Shown: piece after piece, positions 41,925-51,129 of the stretch | Numbering within the stretch: the first letter of the stretch is position 1 | Layout: every line of letters begins with the position of its first letter | Source: DAHUXD01 sp963805495 | GTDB lineage: Bacteria > Acidobacteriota > Thermoanaerobaculia > UBA5066 > Gp7-AA6 | Direction of reading: 5' to 3' | DNA: 64,000 nucleotides | Assembly: GCA_963805495.1 (NCBI GenBank) | Contig: CAWDUQ010000004.1 | Span: forward strand, 62,001-126,000 | Program-made: the position numbers and the translations under genes | Notes under the pieces: generated by a model | What the model was told of the DNA's origin: nothing | The model's database searches: none | What the model saw: only the letters and a program-made list of their open reading frames with translations

Positions 41925-44714
41925 ATGGTCCGGTTCGGGCGGCGGGTCGCGTGCGTCGGCCTCCTTTTCATCGCCAGCGCTGCAGCGAATGCGTCGGACC
42001 CCTCGCCGGACGCGGCCGAGCCCGGCTCGGTCGAGGCGATCGCGAAGTTCACAACCGAACCGCGCTTCCTGAGCCCCTGGGTGTCGTACGTTCCCGCCTC
42101 GGCGAACGTACCGTCGCCGACGAAGTTTCTGGGCCACGTGGCCGGTGCCGAAGGGGAGCTGTCGCGCACGGCCCAGATCTACGGCTACTTCCGCGCGCTC
42201 GCGAAGGCGACGCCCCGCGTTCGGGTCGAGGTGATCGGAAAGTCGGAGGAGGGACGCGAGATCCTGCTCGTGGCGATCGCCGACGAAGAGGGGATCCGGA
42301 ACCTCGACCGGCTCAAGGCGGCGACGGCGGCCCTCGCCGACCCCCGGGTCACGAGCCCCGAGGCCGCCGAGAAAGTCATCGCGACGGCGCGCCCGATCTA
42401 CTACTTCAACGCCGGGCTCCACTCGACCGAGACCGGCAGCCCCGAGATGGTGATGGAGCTGGCCTACCGGCTCGCCGTCTCCGAGCAGCCGATGATCCGC
42501 GACATCCGCAGGAACGTCGTCGTCCTGATCAACCCGGTCTCGGAGCCGGACGGCCGCGACAAGATGGTCGACTGGTTCTACCGGTACCTGAAGGGCAAGA
42601 CCGACTGGGAGAACCTGCCCGAGAGAACGCCGCCGTACTGGGGCCACTACGTCTTCCACGACAACAACCGGGACACGCACCAGAAGGCACTGCAGCTGAC
42701 GCAGGCCGTCCACCGGATGTTCTACGACTACCACCCGACCGTCGTGCACGACCTCCACGAGTCGATCCCGCTGCTCCACACGTGGAACGGCACCGGCCCG
42801 TACAACGTCAACCTCGATCCGATCGCGATCTCCGAGTGGCTCGAGACCTCCTTCCACGAGGTCCAGAGCCTGACGTCGATGGGCATGCCGGGCGTGTGGA
42901 CCTGGGGCTTCGGAGAGTCGTGGGGGCTCCACTACCTCGACTCGGTCGCGTCGAACCACAACTCGCTCGGCCGGGGATACGAGACGTTCGGCAACGGCAC
43001 GGCGGAGACCGTGGAGCGGACGCTGCGCCCGTCCGAGAACCGCTACGTCGACGCGGCGGTGACCAACCGCGAGTGGTACCGGCCCTGGCCCCCGGACAAG
43101 AAGTTTCGCTGGTCGCTCCGGAACAACACCAACTACATGGAGACGGGCTGCCTCGCGATTCTCGACTGGTCGTCGAAGAACGCGAAGGACATGCTCCGCA
43201 ACTTCTACCGCAAGGGCTACAACTCCTGGCAGAAGGGCGTGAAGGGCAACCCCTTCGCCTTCGTGATTCCGCGGGACCAGGGCGATCCGCGCCGCGTCGC
43301 GCAGATGGTCGAGTTGCTGCGCGGACACCGGATCGACGTCGCGCGCCTGACCGAGGCCGTGACCGTCAAGGAAGGGACGTTCGCGAAGGGCGACTTCGTC
43401 GTTCTCCTCGACCAGCCCTACCGCAACTACGCCGTCGACCTGCTCGAGCCTCAGAAGTTCCCGACCGAAACCCCCTACGAACCTTACGACGACGTCTCGT
43501 GGGCGCTGCCGGTGCACTATGGCCTCAACGCGACGAAGATCGAGGACGCGAAGATCCGCACGGCCGCCGTCGAGAAGCTGACGGCCGCACCGGCGGTGAC
43601 CGGGCGCGTTACGGGACCGGGGCCGGCGTACCTCCTGAAGGACACCGGGCAGGAGGCCCTTCTCGCGGCGCGGTTCCGGCTGTCGCGGTTCAAGGTTTCG
43701 ATCGCCGAGACGAGCTTCAACATCGGCAGCGCCAGCTACCCGGCCGGCTCCTGGATCGTCCCGGCGCAGGAGGGGCTCGGCGCCGCACTCGACGCCGTGG
43801 CGAAGGAGCTCGGCCTCGACTTCGAGAGCACGGCCTCGGCGCCGAGGATCGCCCTCCACGACGCGCCCATCCCGCGCGTTGCCGTCTGGCACCTGTGGGA
43901 GGACACCGAGTCGACGGGCTGGCTGCGGCTCGCGCTCGACCGGGAGCAGATTCCGTACGACTACATCCGCGACGAGGAGATCCGCGCGGGACGGCTCCGG
44001 GACCGCTACGACGTCATTCTTTACGGCAACAATTACTCGAGCCTCAAGGGCCAGGTCCTCGGCATCGACACCAAGTGGGGGCCGATGCCCTACACGAAGA
44101 CGCCGGAGTTCCCGAGCCACGGCGTGCCCGACGCGTCGGAGGACATCACCGGCGGAATCGGCTGGAGGGGCATGGCGAACCTCCAGGACTACCTGGAACG
44201 TGGCGGGCTCCTGATCACGCTCGGCAACGGTTCGGCGCTGGCGCTCGAGGGCGGCCTCGTGCGCAACGTCAACCGCAGCGGGACGTCCGTCGAAACGCCC
44301 GGTGTCGAGCTGACGGTCAAGTTCCTGCGCCCGGATCACCCGCTCGCCTACGGGTATCCGACGCTGACTTCGGCCTTCCGAACGGACCTCCCGATCTACG
44401 CCGTTCGGCCTCAATTTCAGCGTTTCGTGGTCCTGCAGTGGGGGACCAAGCTCCCCAAGCGCGAGCGGGACCCCGACGCTCCGGCTCCCGCGGGCGAGAA
44501 GAAGGGCACGGACCCCGCCTTCGTCGTTTCGGGCGGGGTCAAGAAGGGCGACGACCTGGAAGGCCAGCCCGCGATCCTGGATGTGCCCGCGGGCAAGGGC
44601 CGGGTGCTGGCGTTCAACTTCAACCCGATGCATCGCGATCTGAACCATTCCGACTATCGCTTCCTGTGGAACGGGATCCTGAACTGGAACGCGCTTCCGC
44701 CGGCACAGCCCTGA
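41925..44714 (+). CDS. Exported M14-family zinc carboxypeptidase, large
   Basis: A 929-aa protein from ATG 41925 with GAGGAGGG four bases upstream and a signal peptide (VACVGLLFIASAAANA). The carboxypeptidase domain spans about residues 75-350, with zinc ligands His166 and Glu169 in AGLHSTETGSPE, His278 in VHDLHES and substrate Arg249 in DNNRDTH. The remaining ~550 residues resemble the large M14 proteins of Bacteroidota and Acidobacteriota. They contain a segment that reads like a glutamine-amidotransferase-like domain (LERGGLLITLGNGSALALEGG). It trims C-terminal residues from extracytoplasmic peptides. The DUF2961 gene follows after 19 bp, so the two likely form an operon. Confidence 0.93.
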   Translation: MVRFGRRVACVGLLFIASAAANASDPSPDAAEPGSVEAIAKFTTEPRFLSPWVSYVPASANVPSPTKFLGHVAGAEGELSRTAQIYGYFRALAKATPRVRVEVIGKSEEGREILLVAIADEEGIRNLDRLKAATAALADPRVTSPEAAEKVIATARPIYYFNAGLHSTETGSPEMVMELAYRLAVSEQPMIRDIRRNVVVLINPVSEPDGRDKMVDWFYRYLKGKTDWENLPERTPPYWGHYVFHDNNRDTHQKALQLTQAVHRMFYDYHPTVVHDLHESIPLLHTWNGTGPYNVNLDPIAISEWLETSFHEVQSLTSMGMPGVWTWGFGESWGLHYLDSVASNHNSLGRGYETFGNGTAETVERTLRPSENRYVDAAVTNREWYRPWPPDKKFRWSLRNNTNYMETGCLAILDWSSKNAKDMLRNFYRKGYNSWQKGVKGNPFAFVIPRDQGDPRRVAQMVELLRGHRIDVARLTEAVTVKEGTFAKGDFVVLLDQPYRNYAVDLLEPQKFPTETPYEPYDDVSWALPVHYGLNATKIEDAKIRTAAVEKLTAAPAVTGRVTGPGPAYLLKDTGQEALLAARFRLSRFKVSIAETSFNIGSASYPAGSWIVPAQEGLGAALDAVAKELGLDFESTASAPRIALHDAPIPRVAVWHLWEDTESTGWLRLALDREQIPYDYIRDEEIRAGRLRDRYDVILYGNNYSSLKGQVLGIDTKWGPMPYTKTPEFPSHGVPDASEDITGGIGWRGMANLQDYLERGGLLITLGNGSALALEGGLVRNVNRSGTSVETPGVELTVKFLRPDHPLAYGYPTLTSAFRTDLPIYAVRPQFQRFVVLQWGTKLPKRERDPDAPAPAGEKKGTDPAFVVSGGVKKGDDLEGQPAILDVPAGKGRVLAFNFNPMHRDLNHSDYRFLWNGILNWNALPPAQP

Positions 44715-44733
44715 AACACGAAGGAGTGAGGCC

Positions 44734-46716
44734 ATGAAGACATCCCGGACGCTCGGAATCCTCGCCGCGGCGCTTTTCGCCGGCGCCCTGCCGGCACTCG
44801 CCCAGAGCATCAACCCCGGGCTACCCGACCCGTTCCGGCTGACGGAACCCAAGAACTTCGCGGCCTTTCGGTCTTCCTCGAACAACGAGGACTGGAACTC
44901 CAACGACGACAGCAAGCGGCCGATCCCCGGCGAGACGACCGTGCTCGCCGACCTGCAGGGGCCGGGCGTCGTCACGCACATGTGGGTCACGATCGCGGAC
45001 AACGAGTACGGCTGGCCCAAGCTCCTGCGGCTGCGCGTCTACTACGACGGCAGCGCCGTGCCGAGCGTCGATGCGCCGATCGGTGACTTTTTCGCGGTCG
45101 GCCACGGCTTCGAAGCGAAGGTCAAGTCGATCATGATCGTCAACAGTTCGGACGGCCGCGCGCGCAACAGCTACTGGCCCATGCCCTTCAGGAAGTCCTG
45201 CCGGATCACGGTGACGAACGAGGGCCGCCGCCGCGTGGCGAACCTCTACTACCACGTCGACTGGGAGAAGCTGCCGTCGCTTCCCGAGAACACGATGTAC
45301 TTCCACGCCCGCTACCGGCAGTCGCTGCCGGCTCCGGCCGACGGCTCGAACTACGTGTTCCTCGAGGCGAAGGGCAAGGGTCACTACGTCGGCACGGTCA
45401 TGTCGGTCGTGCAGGCCGAGGCCGGCTGGTTCGGCGAGGGCGACGACTTCTTCTGGGTCGACGGCGCGCCGAAGCCCTCGATCGAGGGCACCGGGAGCGA
45501 GGACTATTTCAACGACGCCTGGGGCCTGCACGTCAACGACGCTCCCTACTACGGCGTGACGGTCGCCGAGGGCACGGGCCTCGGCTCGCGCATGACGGCC
45601 TACCGGTGGCACCTCGTCGACCCCATCCCGTTCGAGAAGTCGCTCAAGGCCGAGATCGAGCACAAGGGCTGGACGTTCAATGCCGACGGCGCCGTGAAGT
45701 CGGGCTTCGGCGAGCGCGTCGACCTGATGTCGAGCGTCGCGTTCTGGTACCAGCAGGGCATCGCGCTCGACCAGCCGGCCGTCCCGTACGGCGCGGCGAG
45801 GCTCCCGCAGGGCAACGCGCTTCAGATCGAGGTCGAGCGGTCGATGCCCGAGATCAAGACGGAGAAGGGCAAGGTCTCGGTCTTTCCGGACCTCTTCTGG
45901 TCCAAGGACGTCGTGGTCTTCGAGGGGCAGGGGCCGGGGTCGAGCGTGACGATCCCGTTCGACGTGCCGGAGAACGGCGACTACGAGGTCTACGCCCAGA
46001 TGGCGAAAGGCTCGGACTACGGCGTCTACACGGTGCTCCTCGACGGGAAGCCGCCGGTCGCGCCGGTGCTCGAGCACGAGCCCGGAGCGGACGTTCGGCC
46101 GCAGATGCAGTTCGACGGCTATGCGCTCGAAACCTACGTGGGCGCGGACTACCAGGTCGGCTGGCCGCGCCTGACGAAGGGACGGCACACGCTGACCTTC
46201 CAGTGCCTCGGCAAGCGCGAGGACTCGAGCGGCTACGTCGTCGGCATCGACGACATCGTTCTGGCGAAGACCGGCCCGGCGGCGTGGGCGGCGGCGGCGA
46301 GGATCCAGGAGCCGCGCGTGCCCTCGGGCGGCGTCGCGGACCTCGCGAAGGCGCTGTCGGATCCCGATCCCGTCACGCGGGGACTGGCGGCGATGGCGCT
46401 CGTGAAGGAGGGCCCGGCGGCGCAGCCGGCGCTTCCGGCCCTGACGAAGGCGCTCAAAGACCCCGACCCGAACGTGCGCATGATGGCGGGCAACGCGATC
46501 GCGGCGATCGGCAAGGGCGCGGCGCCCGCCGTGCCGGAGCTCATGGCCGCCTGCTCCGTCAAGGACGAGCAGATCCACGTGCTGCGTTCCTGCGCGGCGG
46601 CGCTGGGTGCGATCGGCAAACCGGCGGCGACGAAGGCGCTGCCTCTTTTGAAGGAGCTCGAGAAGATGCCGCGCGTCCGCTGGTCGGCCGAGCGGGCGAT
46701 CAAGAACATCGAGTAG
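44734..46716 (+). CDS. Exported DUF2961 (GH172-like) protein with jelly-roll-like and HEAT-repeat domains
   Basis: A 660-aa protein with a signal peptide (ILAAALFAGALPALAQ). Residues about 50-350 match DUF2961: SSNNEDWNSNDDSKRP, GPGVVTHMWVT, DAPIGDFFAVGHG, and GTGSEDYFNDAWG with the paired acidic residues. DUF2961 includes GH172 difructose dianhydride/alpha-fructofuranosidase-type and alpha-arabinofuranosidase enzymes, so carbohydrate hydrolysis is plausible. A beta-sandwich (about 380-520) and four HEAT-like helical pairs follow (530-660), ending LLKELEKMPRVRWSAERA. The gene lies 19 bp after the M14 carboxypeptidase gene. Its last 73 bp recur exactly at 49804-49876. Confidence 0.88.
   Translation: MKTSRTLGILAAALFAGALPALAQSINPGLPDPFRLTEPKNFAAFRSSSNNEDWNSNDDSKRPIPGETTVLADLQGPGVVTHMWVTIADNEYGWPKLLRLRVYYDGSAVPSVDAPIGDFFAVGHGFEAKVKSIMIVNSSDGRARNSYWPMPFRKSCRITVTNEGRRRVANLYYHVDWEKLPSLPENTMYFHARYRQSLPAPADGSNYVFLEAKGKGHYVGTVMSVVQAEAGWFGEGDDFFWVDGAPKPSIEGTGSEDYFNDAWGLHVNDAPYYGVTVAEGTGLGSRMTAYRWHLVDPIPFEKSLKAEIEHKGWTFNADGAVKSGFGERVDLMSSVAFWYQQGIALDQPAVPYGAARLPQGNALQIEVERSMPEIKTEKGKVSVFPDLFWSKDVVVFEGQGPGSSVTIPFDVPENGDYEVYAQMAKGSDYGVYTVLLDGKPPVAPVLEHEPGADVRPQMQFDGYALETYVGADYQVGWPRLTKGRHTLTFQCLGKREDSSGYVVGIDDIVLAKTGPAAWAAAARIQEPRVPSGGVADLAKALSDPDPVTRGLAAMALVKEGPAAQPALPALTKALKDPDPNVRMMAGNAIAAIGKGAAPAVPELMAACSVKDEQIHVLRSCAAALGAIGKPAATKALPLLKELEKMPRVRWSAERAIKNIE
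46642..46714 (+). repeat. 73-bp perfect direct repeat, copy 1 (end of DUF2961-HEAT gene)
   Basis: From CCTCTTTTGAAGGAGCTCG to AACATCGAGT, identical to 49804-49876 in the same orientation. This copy is followed by AGGGG, so the gene ends in TAG at 46714-46716. Weaker similarity extends to about 46740. Confidence 0.95.
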
Positions 46717-46734
46717 GGGTTCGACGGTTCGCCA

Positions 46735-46763
46735 TTGACTCCTCGAGTGGGCCGCCGTAGCCT
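46735..46763 (+). promoter_or_regulatory. Possible sigma-70 promoter upstream of the small His/Cys-rich gene
   Basis: TTGACT (46735-46740), 17 bp, then TAGCCT (46758-46763). The -35 matches consensus in five of six bases, the -10 poorly. Transcription would start about at the GTG of 46773, implying a leaderless or nearly leaderless message. Weak support. Confidence 0.3.
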
Positions 46764-46772
46764 TGTGATCTT

Positions 46773-47132
46773 GTGCGGGCTTCTTCCGTAAGACGCTTCG
46801 CTGCGCTATTTGCCCTCGCCTCCGTCGGGGCGGCCGGAGCGCTCCATCACCACGAAGACCTCGCGGGCGCGGTCGCCGGCAGCACCGGCGGGGACCGCGT
46901 CGTTTCGAGCCACAGTCCCCTGACGAAGGCCGTGCACTGGCATTCGGGAGCGCACGTCAAGGATGACCCGTGTCTGGCCTGCTCGATCCATCGCGGCGCC
47001 GGAATGCCGGCCGCCGCCCGCTTCGCCGTGCCGCTTCTCGCAGCCTTCATGGCGGTCGCCGCGCGCGCGGCCACTTCTCGCTCGTTTGCCCGCCTCCCGC
47101 ACGGCTCCCGCGCCCCTCCCGTTCTCCTCTAG
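46773..47132 (+). CDS. Small exported His/Cys-rich protein, unknown
   Basis: A 119-aa protein at GTG 46773. The N-terminal segment (FAALFALASVGAAGALHHHED) looks like a signal peptide followed at once by three histidines. Then comes SSHSPLTKAVHWHSGAHVKDD with four more His residues, and CLACSIHRG, a CxxC-x-x-H set. A second hydrophobic segment (PLLAAFMAVAARAA) and a basic tail close the protein. The arrangement suggests metal binding (Cu, Zn or Fe) at the envelope, similar in flavour to DUF2946-type proteins, but I cannot assign a family. It precedes the TonB receptor by 104 bp, so it may be functionally linked to metal or substrate uptake. Confidence 0.65.
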   Translation: MRASSVRRFAALFALASVGAAGALHHHEDLAGAVAGSTGGDRVVSSHSPLTKAVHWHSGAHVKDDPCLACSIHRGAGMPAAARFAVPLLAAFMAVAARAATSRSFARLPHGSRAPPVLL

Positions 47133-47236
47133 GGCCTCGAACTGACCGGCCTCGGGCGGCACCCACGATGGGAGCTGCCGGCGCGCGCACCTTCCGGTGC
47201 CGCCGGGCCCGAGCCCATTTCGAAGAGGAGAGTTTT

Positions 47237-49669
47237 ATGGCTTCTTCCAGGCGTTTGGCCTTCGTGGTCTTCGTCGGCGGCCTGCTGGCCGCCCTTCCCG
47301 GCGCGGTTCGGGCGGCCGGATCGGCCGCCTCGATCACGGGCGTCATCACCGGGCCCGACGGCAAGCCGATGGCGGCCGTCCTCGTTCAGCTGCGCAACGA
47401 CGTCTCCGGATTCAAGGCCGAGACCACCAGCGGTCGAGACGGCGCCTTTCGCTTCTTCAACGTCCCCTTCAATCCCTACGAGCTGCACGTCGAAGTGCAG
47501 GGCTTCAAGGCGGTGCACCAGAGCCTGGACCTCCGGACGTCCATCCCCCGCGAGGTCCGGATTCAGCTTGAGCTGCCCGCGGTGACCGAGTCGGTGAGCG
47601 TGATCAGCGAGCCCACGGCCGCCCAGCTCGAAACCGACACGACCACCTCCCACATCGACATCGACAAGTCGTTCATCCAGCGCGCCCCGGCGGCCGTCCC
47701 GATGCGCGCCATGGAAGAGATCGTGACCTCGACCCCCGGCTTCGCACTCGACGAGAATGGCCGCTTCCACTTCCAGGGCGCTCACAGTCAGAGCGAGTAC
47801 GTCATCGACGGGCAGACGATTGCGGATCAGACGGGAGTGACCTTCTCCAACTCGATCGACCCGTCGATCGCCCAGTCGATTGAGGTGATCTACGGAAACA
47901 TCCCGGCGGAGTTCGGCGAGAAGGTCGGCGCCGTGATCAACATGACGACGAAGTCCGGCCTCGGCTCGCCGTTCAAGGGGAACGTGATCGGCAGCTTTGC
48001 GACCTTCGACACGTACCAGGGCGGCGTTTCGCTCGGCGGCGGCACGCAGTCCTTCGGTTACTTCGCGTCGCTGAATGCGGCCGGGTCCGACTACTTCACG
48101 GACGCGCCGAATCCCGACAACCTCAACAACGACGGCAACACCCAGCGGGGGTTCATTCGACTCGATGCCGCTTCGCCCGGCTTCTCGAATGCCTTCCGAC
48201 TCTCCGCGCTGCTCGGGCGTACGGACCGCGACGTTCCCAACCGCTACTCGCAAGAGGACGCCGGCCAGGCGGAGAAAGTGCAGACCTACGATCAGAACTA
48301 CAACTTCGGCTGGCAGGACGTGCTTTCGGCCTCGACCGTTCTCGACGTGACGGCCTACGCCCGGCTGGCGCGTTTCACGCTATATCCGTCGGTGGGCGAT
48401 ACGCCGATCACGGCCGACTCGAAGCGATCCCTCGACAATTTCGGGATCACTCCCTCCTTCTCCTGGACGCCCGGAATCCACGAGATTAAGGTGGGCGGGG
48501 TCTTCAAGGCTTACCCGATGCAGGAGTTCTTCCGCTTCGGCATCACCGACCCCACCTTCAACGATCCGGAATCACCGGACTACAATCCCAACGTCGCGCC
48601 CTACGACCTGACGCGGGGCGGCAACTTTTTCGAGTTCAGCGACACCAGTACCAACAAGTACTACGCGGCCTACGTCCAGGACACGATCCACTGGAACAAC
48701 CTGACGGCCAACATCGGGGTGCGCTACGAGAATAACGACCTCCCCGTCACCACCGTTCAGTGGTCGCCGCGTCTCGGGCTGGCGTACTACATTCCGCAGA
48801 CTGGCTCCGTCCTGCGCGCCACGTACAGCCGGATCATTTACACGCCGGAGTTCGAGAACATTCTGCTGAGCTCGTCGTCGGCCGCGGCTTCGATCGTGCC
48901 GCCCGCCGTCCAGGATTCCCGGCCGCTCGGCGGCGGCATCCTGCCGGTGCAGTCCGAGCGTCAGAACGCGTATACGGTCGGCCTGCAGCAGGCTCTGGGC
49001 TCGAGGCTCCGCCTCGACTTCGATTACTGGTGGAGGCGCTCGAAGAATGCGGGCGACCAGGACCAGTTCCTGACCACCGGCATCGTCTTCCCGATCTCCT
49101 TCGCGAGCGGCCGGTACGAGGGCTGGGACCTGCGCCTCGATCTGGCGCCGACGGCGGGCTTTCGGGGCTTCGTGTCGGCGGGCCACGTCCACGCGGTCTA
49201 CGATCCGCCGCCGGCGGGCGGCCTCTTCTTGGACCAGGAGTCGCTCGACGCGATCACGGGCGATCCCTTTCTGATCGACCATGACCAGAAGCTCCAGATC
49301 CAGACAGGCCTCTACTACGACGTCTCGAAGACGGGCCTGTGGCTGGGAGCCAATGTGCGCTACGACTCGGGCCTGGTGACCGACGCGAATCCGGAGGAAT
49401 TGCTCCAGGACCCCGACAACGCGTTCGCCGCGCCCTACGTCAACGTCAACAGCGGGACCGAGCTCGACCCCAACCGGATCAAGCCGCGCACGGTCTGCGA
49501 TTTCCAGATCGGCTACGACCTGTCCAGCATCAAGGTCCCCCTGGCGCTGCAGTTCATGATTCTCAACGCCTTCAATACGCAGGGTGTGTACAACATCCTT
49601 TCGGTGTTCGGTGGAACACACGTAATACCGCCCCGACGGTTCGTGGGGCAGACGGTCATCACCTTCTAG
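47237..49669 (+). CDS. TonB-dependent receptor with carboxypeptidase-regulatory-like N-terminal domain
   Basis: An 810-aa outer-membrane protein with a GAAGAGGAG ribosome site, signal peptide (VVFVGGLLAALPGAVRA) and a final phenylalanine (GQTVITF) typical of barrels. Residues 30-115 form a carboxypeptidase-regulatory-like Ig fold (SITGVITGPDGKPMAAVLVQ, GAFRFFNVPFNPYELHVE). Residues about 120-240 are the plug, with SQSEYVIDGQTIADQ and VIYGNIPAEFGEKVGAVINM. The rest is a barrel of alternating strands. No consensus TonB box is seen near the N-terminus. Base composition looks somewhat lower in GC than its neighbours, common for such genes. It imports a substrate that cannot be told here, possibly glycans or metal chelates. 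An intrinsic terminator follows. Confidence 0.93.
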   Translation: MASSRRLAFVVFVGGLLAALPGAVRAAGSAASITGVITGPDGKPMAAVLVQLRNDVSGFKAETTSGRDGAFRFFNVPFNPYELHVEVQGFKAVHQSLDLRTSIPREVRIQLELPAVTESVSVISEPTAAQLETDTTTSHIDIDKSFIQRAPAAVPMRAMEEIVTSTPGFALDENGRFHFQGAHSQSEYVIDGQTIADQTGVTFSNSIDPSIAQSIEVIYGNIPAEFGEKVGAVINMTTKSGLGSPFKGNVIGSFATFDTYQGGVSLGGGTQSFGYFASLNAAGSDYFTDAPNPDNLNNDGNTQRGFIRLDAASPGFSNAFRLSALLGRTDRDVPNRYSQEDAGQAEKVQTYDQNYNFGWQDVLSASTVLDVTAYARLARFTLYPSVGDTPITADSKRSLDNFGITPSFSWTPGIHEIKVGGVFKAYPMQEFFRFGITDPTFNDPESPDYNPNVAPYDLTRGGNFFEFSDTSTNKYYAAYVQDTIHWNNLTANIGVRYENNDLPVTTVQWSPRLGLAYYIPQTGSVLRATYSRIIYTPEFENILLSSSSAAASIVPPAVQDSRPLGGGILPVQSERQNAYTVGLQQALGSRLRLDFDYWWRRSKNAGDQDQFLTTGIVFPISFASGRYEGWDLRLDLAPTAGFRGFVSAGHVHAVYDPPPAGGLFLDQESLDAITGDPFLIDHDQKLQIQTGLYYDVSKTGLWLGANVRYDSGLVTDANPEELLQDPDNAFAAPYVNVNSGTELDPNRIKPRTVCDFQIGYDLSSIKVPLALQFMILNAFNTQGVYNILSVFGGTHVIPPRRFVGQTVITF

Positions 49670-49685
49670 ACGGCGTCCAAGGTGC

Positions 49686-49725
49686 GGGACCGGCGCCACC
49701 GCGTGGAGCGCCGGTCCCTTCTTCT
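49686..49725 (+). terminator. Intrinsic terminator after the TonB receptor gene
   Basis: GGGACCGGCGC (49686-49696), an 11-nt loop, then the exact complement GCGCCGGTCCC (49708-49718), followed by TTCTTCTC. An 11-bp perfect stem with a short pyrimidine run 17 bp after the receptor stop. Confidence 0.85.
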
Positions 49726-49727
49726 CA

Positions 49728-49902
49728 GGCTCTCCGTACCGCCTCCGCGTACTGCGCCGCCGCCCTCGGCTCGATCGGGAACCCCGCCGCGACGACGGCG
49801 TTTCCTCTTTTGAAGGAGCTCGAGAAGATGCCGCGCGTCCGCTGGTCGGCCGAGCGGGCGATCAAGAACATCGAGTCGGGGTTTGACGGTCTGCGATTTC
49901 TA
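49728..49902 (+). pseudogene. Fragment of a HEAT-repeat gene end (paralogue of the DUF2961-HEAT 3' end)
   Basis: Translates to a piece like ALGSIGNPAATTAFPLLKEL, then LEKMPRVRWSAERAIKNIES, matching the last ~45 codons of the gene at 44734. The 73 bp at 49804-49876 are identical to 46642-46714; the ~75 bp before differ mostly at synonymous sites. There is no start or body, and the original stop TAG has become TCG. It lies between the receptor terminator and the opposite-strand HEAT gene (stop at 49900). I interpret it as a relic of a duplicated gene with recent conversion, or the footprint of a recombination event. Confidence 0.75.
49804..49876 (+). repeat. 73-bp perfect direct repeat, copy 2
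   Basis: Identical to 46642-46714, same orientation, 3.16 kb apart. The two copies bracket the His/Cys-rich gene and the TonB receptor with its terminator. Confidence 0.95.
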
Positions 49903-51069
49903 AGGCTCGCGCTTCGGCAGCCGCGCGAGCGCCCGGGACGCCGCCTTCCCGGCGATCTCCGTCGGGTGATGCGCGACGATCTGCTCCAGAGTGCGCCGGA
50001 CGACCGGCAGCGGGGTTCCGGACAGCGCCTCGATCATGGGCACCATGTCCCGCTGATCCTCGTCCGACCGCATCGCGCGGAGCCGCTCGGCGAAGCCGGA
50101 AGGGCGGCTGCGCCGGATCAGGCCGATCAGCCGGTCGACCGTCGCTTCGTCGGTCGAGAGGTCCAGGCGGCCGAGAACCGCGAGGGCCGACATGGGCCGC
50201 CCCGACTCCAGATGGACACGCTCGGCGTAGTTCAGGATGGCGTGGCGGGCCGTCGGGGTCGGGAACGATGCCAGCGCCGAGGCGGCGCGGTCGGCGACGG
50301 ACGTCAGGTTCCGCGTCTCGCCGAACGAATCGCGGAAGGGCACCATGTCCGCGAGCTCCCCGAGCAGGCGCACGAGAGCAAGTTCGGCGCGCTCGTCGCG
50401 GATCTGCCCCAGAAGACCAATCGCTTCCTTCACGACGAGCGACGGCAGACCGAGGCGGGCGTGGCGCGAGCCGATGTCGACGTCTTCGCCGACCGAAGTC
50501 TCGCTGGCGCGCGCGATGCGCCGGAGCAGATGCAGGAGGTTGCGCCGGAGGTACCATTCCGATTCGCCGAAGTCGCCTCCGAGCGGCGGTCGGAGCCGCG
50601 CCACGGCGGCGGAGCGTACGCGCTCCCCGTGGGCCTCGAGCACCGCGAGGAGCCACCGGCGGCGGTCGCGCCTCGGTTCGAGACGCAGCGACTCGAGAAG
50701 GTGATCGACGGCGTAAGAGGAGAAGAAGCCGAGAACCGTCCGCAGCGAAGGCCGCTCCTCGATCCGGCCGGCCGCGCGGAGGATCCGCTCCCCGTCGAGC
50801 GCGAGGCCGATACGGTCCCGGACGAGCATGACGCTCGCGGAATCGAGCCGGTGATCCGCCTGCCAGCGCTCCGCGCTCTCGAGGAGGAGGGCAGCCTGGC
50901 GAAGCGAACCCTTGTTGAAGAGATCGACGGCGGCCGACACGACCTCGTGAAAGCGCACCATGGGATCGGGGCCCGCCCGGGCAGCGCGGGGTGGCGCCGC
51001 ATCGGCGGCGGGGCCGAGGGCGGGAGGTGGAGTGTTCACGGCCACCGTCGCGCTGAAGCATTCGCTCAT
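49900..51069 (-). CDS. HEAT/ARM-repeat-like helical protein, unknown
   Basis: A 389-aa protein. ATG 51069 is chosen because upstream sequence in the same frame has a different, less coding-like composition; MVRFHEVV about 36 codons later is an alternative. The body is alpha-helical with several tandem helix pairs, e.g. WYLRRNLLHLLRRIARASE, LVVKEAIGLLGQIRDERAELALVRLLGELAD and VVRRTLEQIVAHHPTEIAGKAASRAL. The pattern is that of HEAT-repeat scaffolds. No membrane or enzyme motif is seen. It lies downstream of the partner-switching operon on the same strand, 205 bp after its last gene and beyond a candidate terminator, so a link is possible but not shown. Confidence 0.72.
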   Translation of the reverse strand: MSECFSATVAVNTPPPALGPAADAAPPRAARAGPDPMVRFHEVVSAAVDLFNKGSLRQAALLLESAERWQADHRLDSASVMLVRDRIGLALDGERILRAAGRIEERPSLRTVLGFFSSYAVDHLLESLRLEPRRDRRRWLLAVLEAHGERVRSAAVARLRPPLGGDFGESEWYLRRNLLHLLRRIARASETSVGEDVDIGSRHARLGLPSLVVKEAIGLLGQIRDERAELALVRLLGELADMVPFRDSFGETRNLTSVADRAASALASFPTPTARHAILNYAERVHLESGRPMSALAVLGRLDLSTDEATVDRLIGLIRRSRPSGFAERLRAMRSDEDQRDMVPMIEALSGTPLPVVRRTLEQIVAHHPTEIAGKAASRALARLPKREP

Positions 51070-51129
51070 GATCGAGATGAAAGAGCAACCTGCGGGCCAG
51101 CTCGAAATGCGGAGGCCGCGAGGGGTCTG

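Noticed and set aside
46715..49803. The segment between the 73-bp repeats as an integrated mobile element with att sites
   Set aside because: No integrase is present, and similarity of the second copy extends upstream of the 73 bp as a diverged paralogue, which a simple att duplication would not give. Kept only as a deletable cassette hypothesis.
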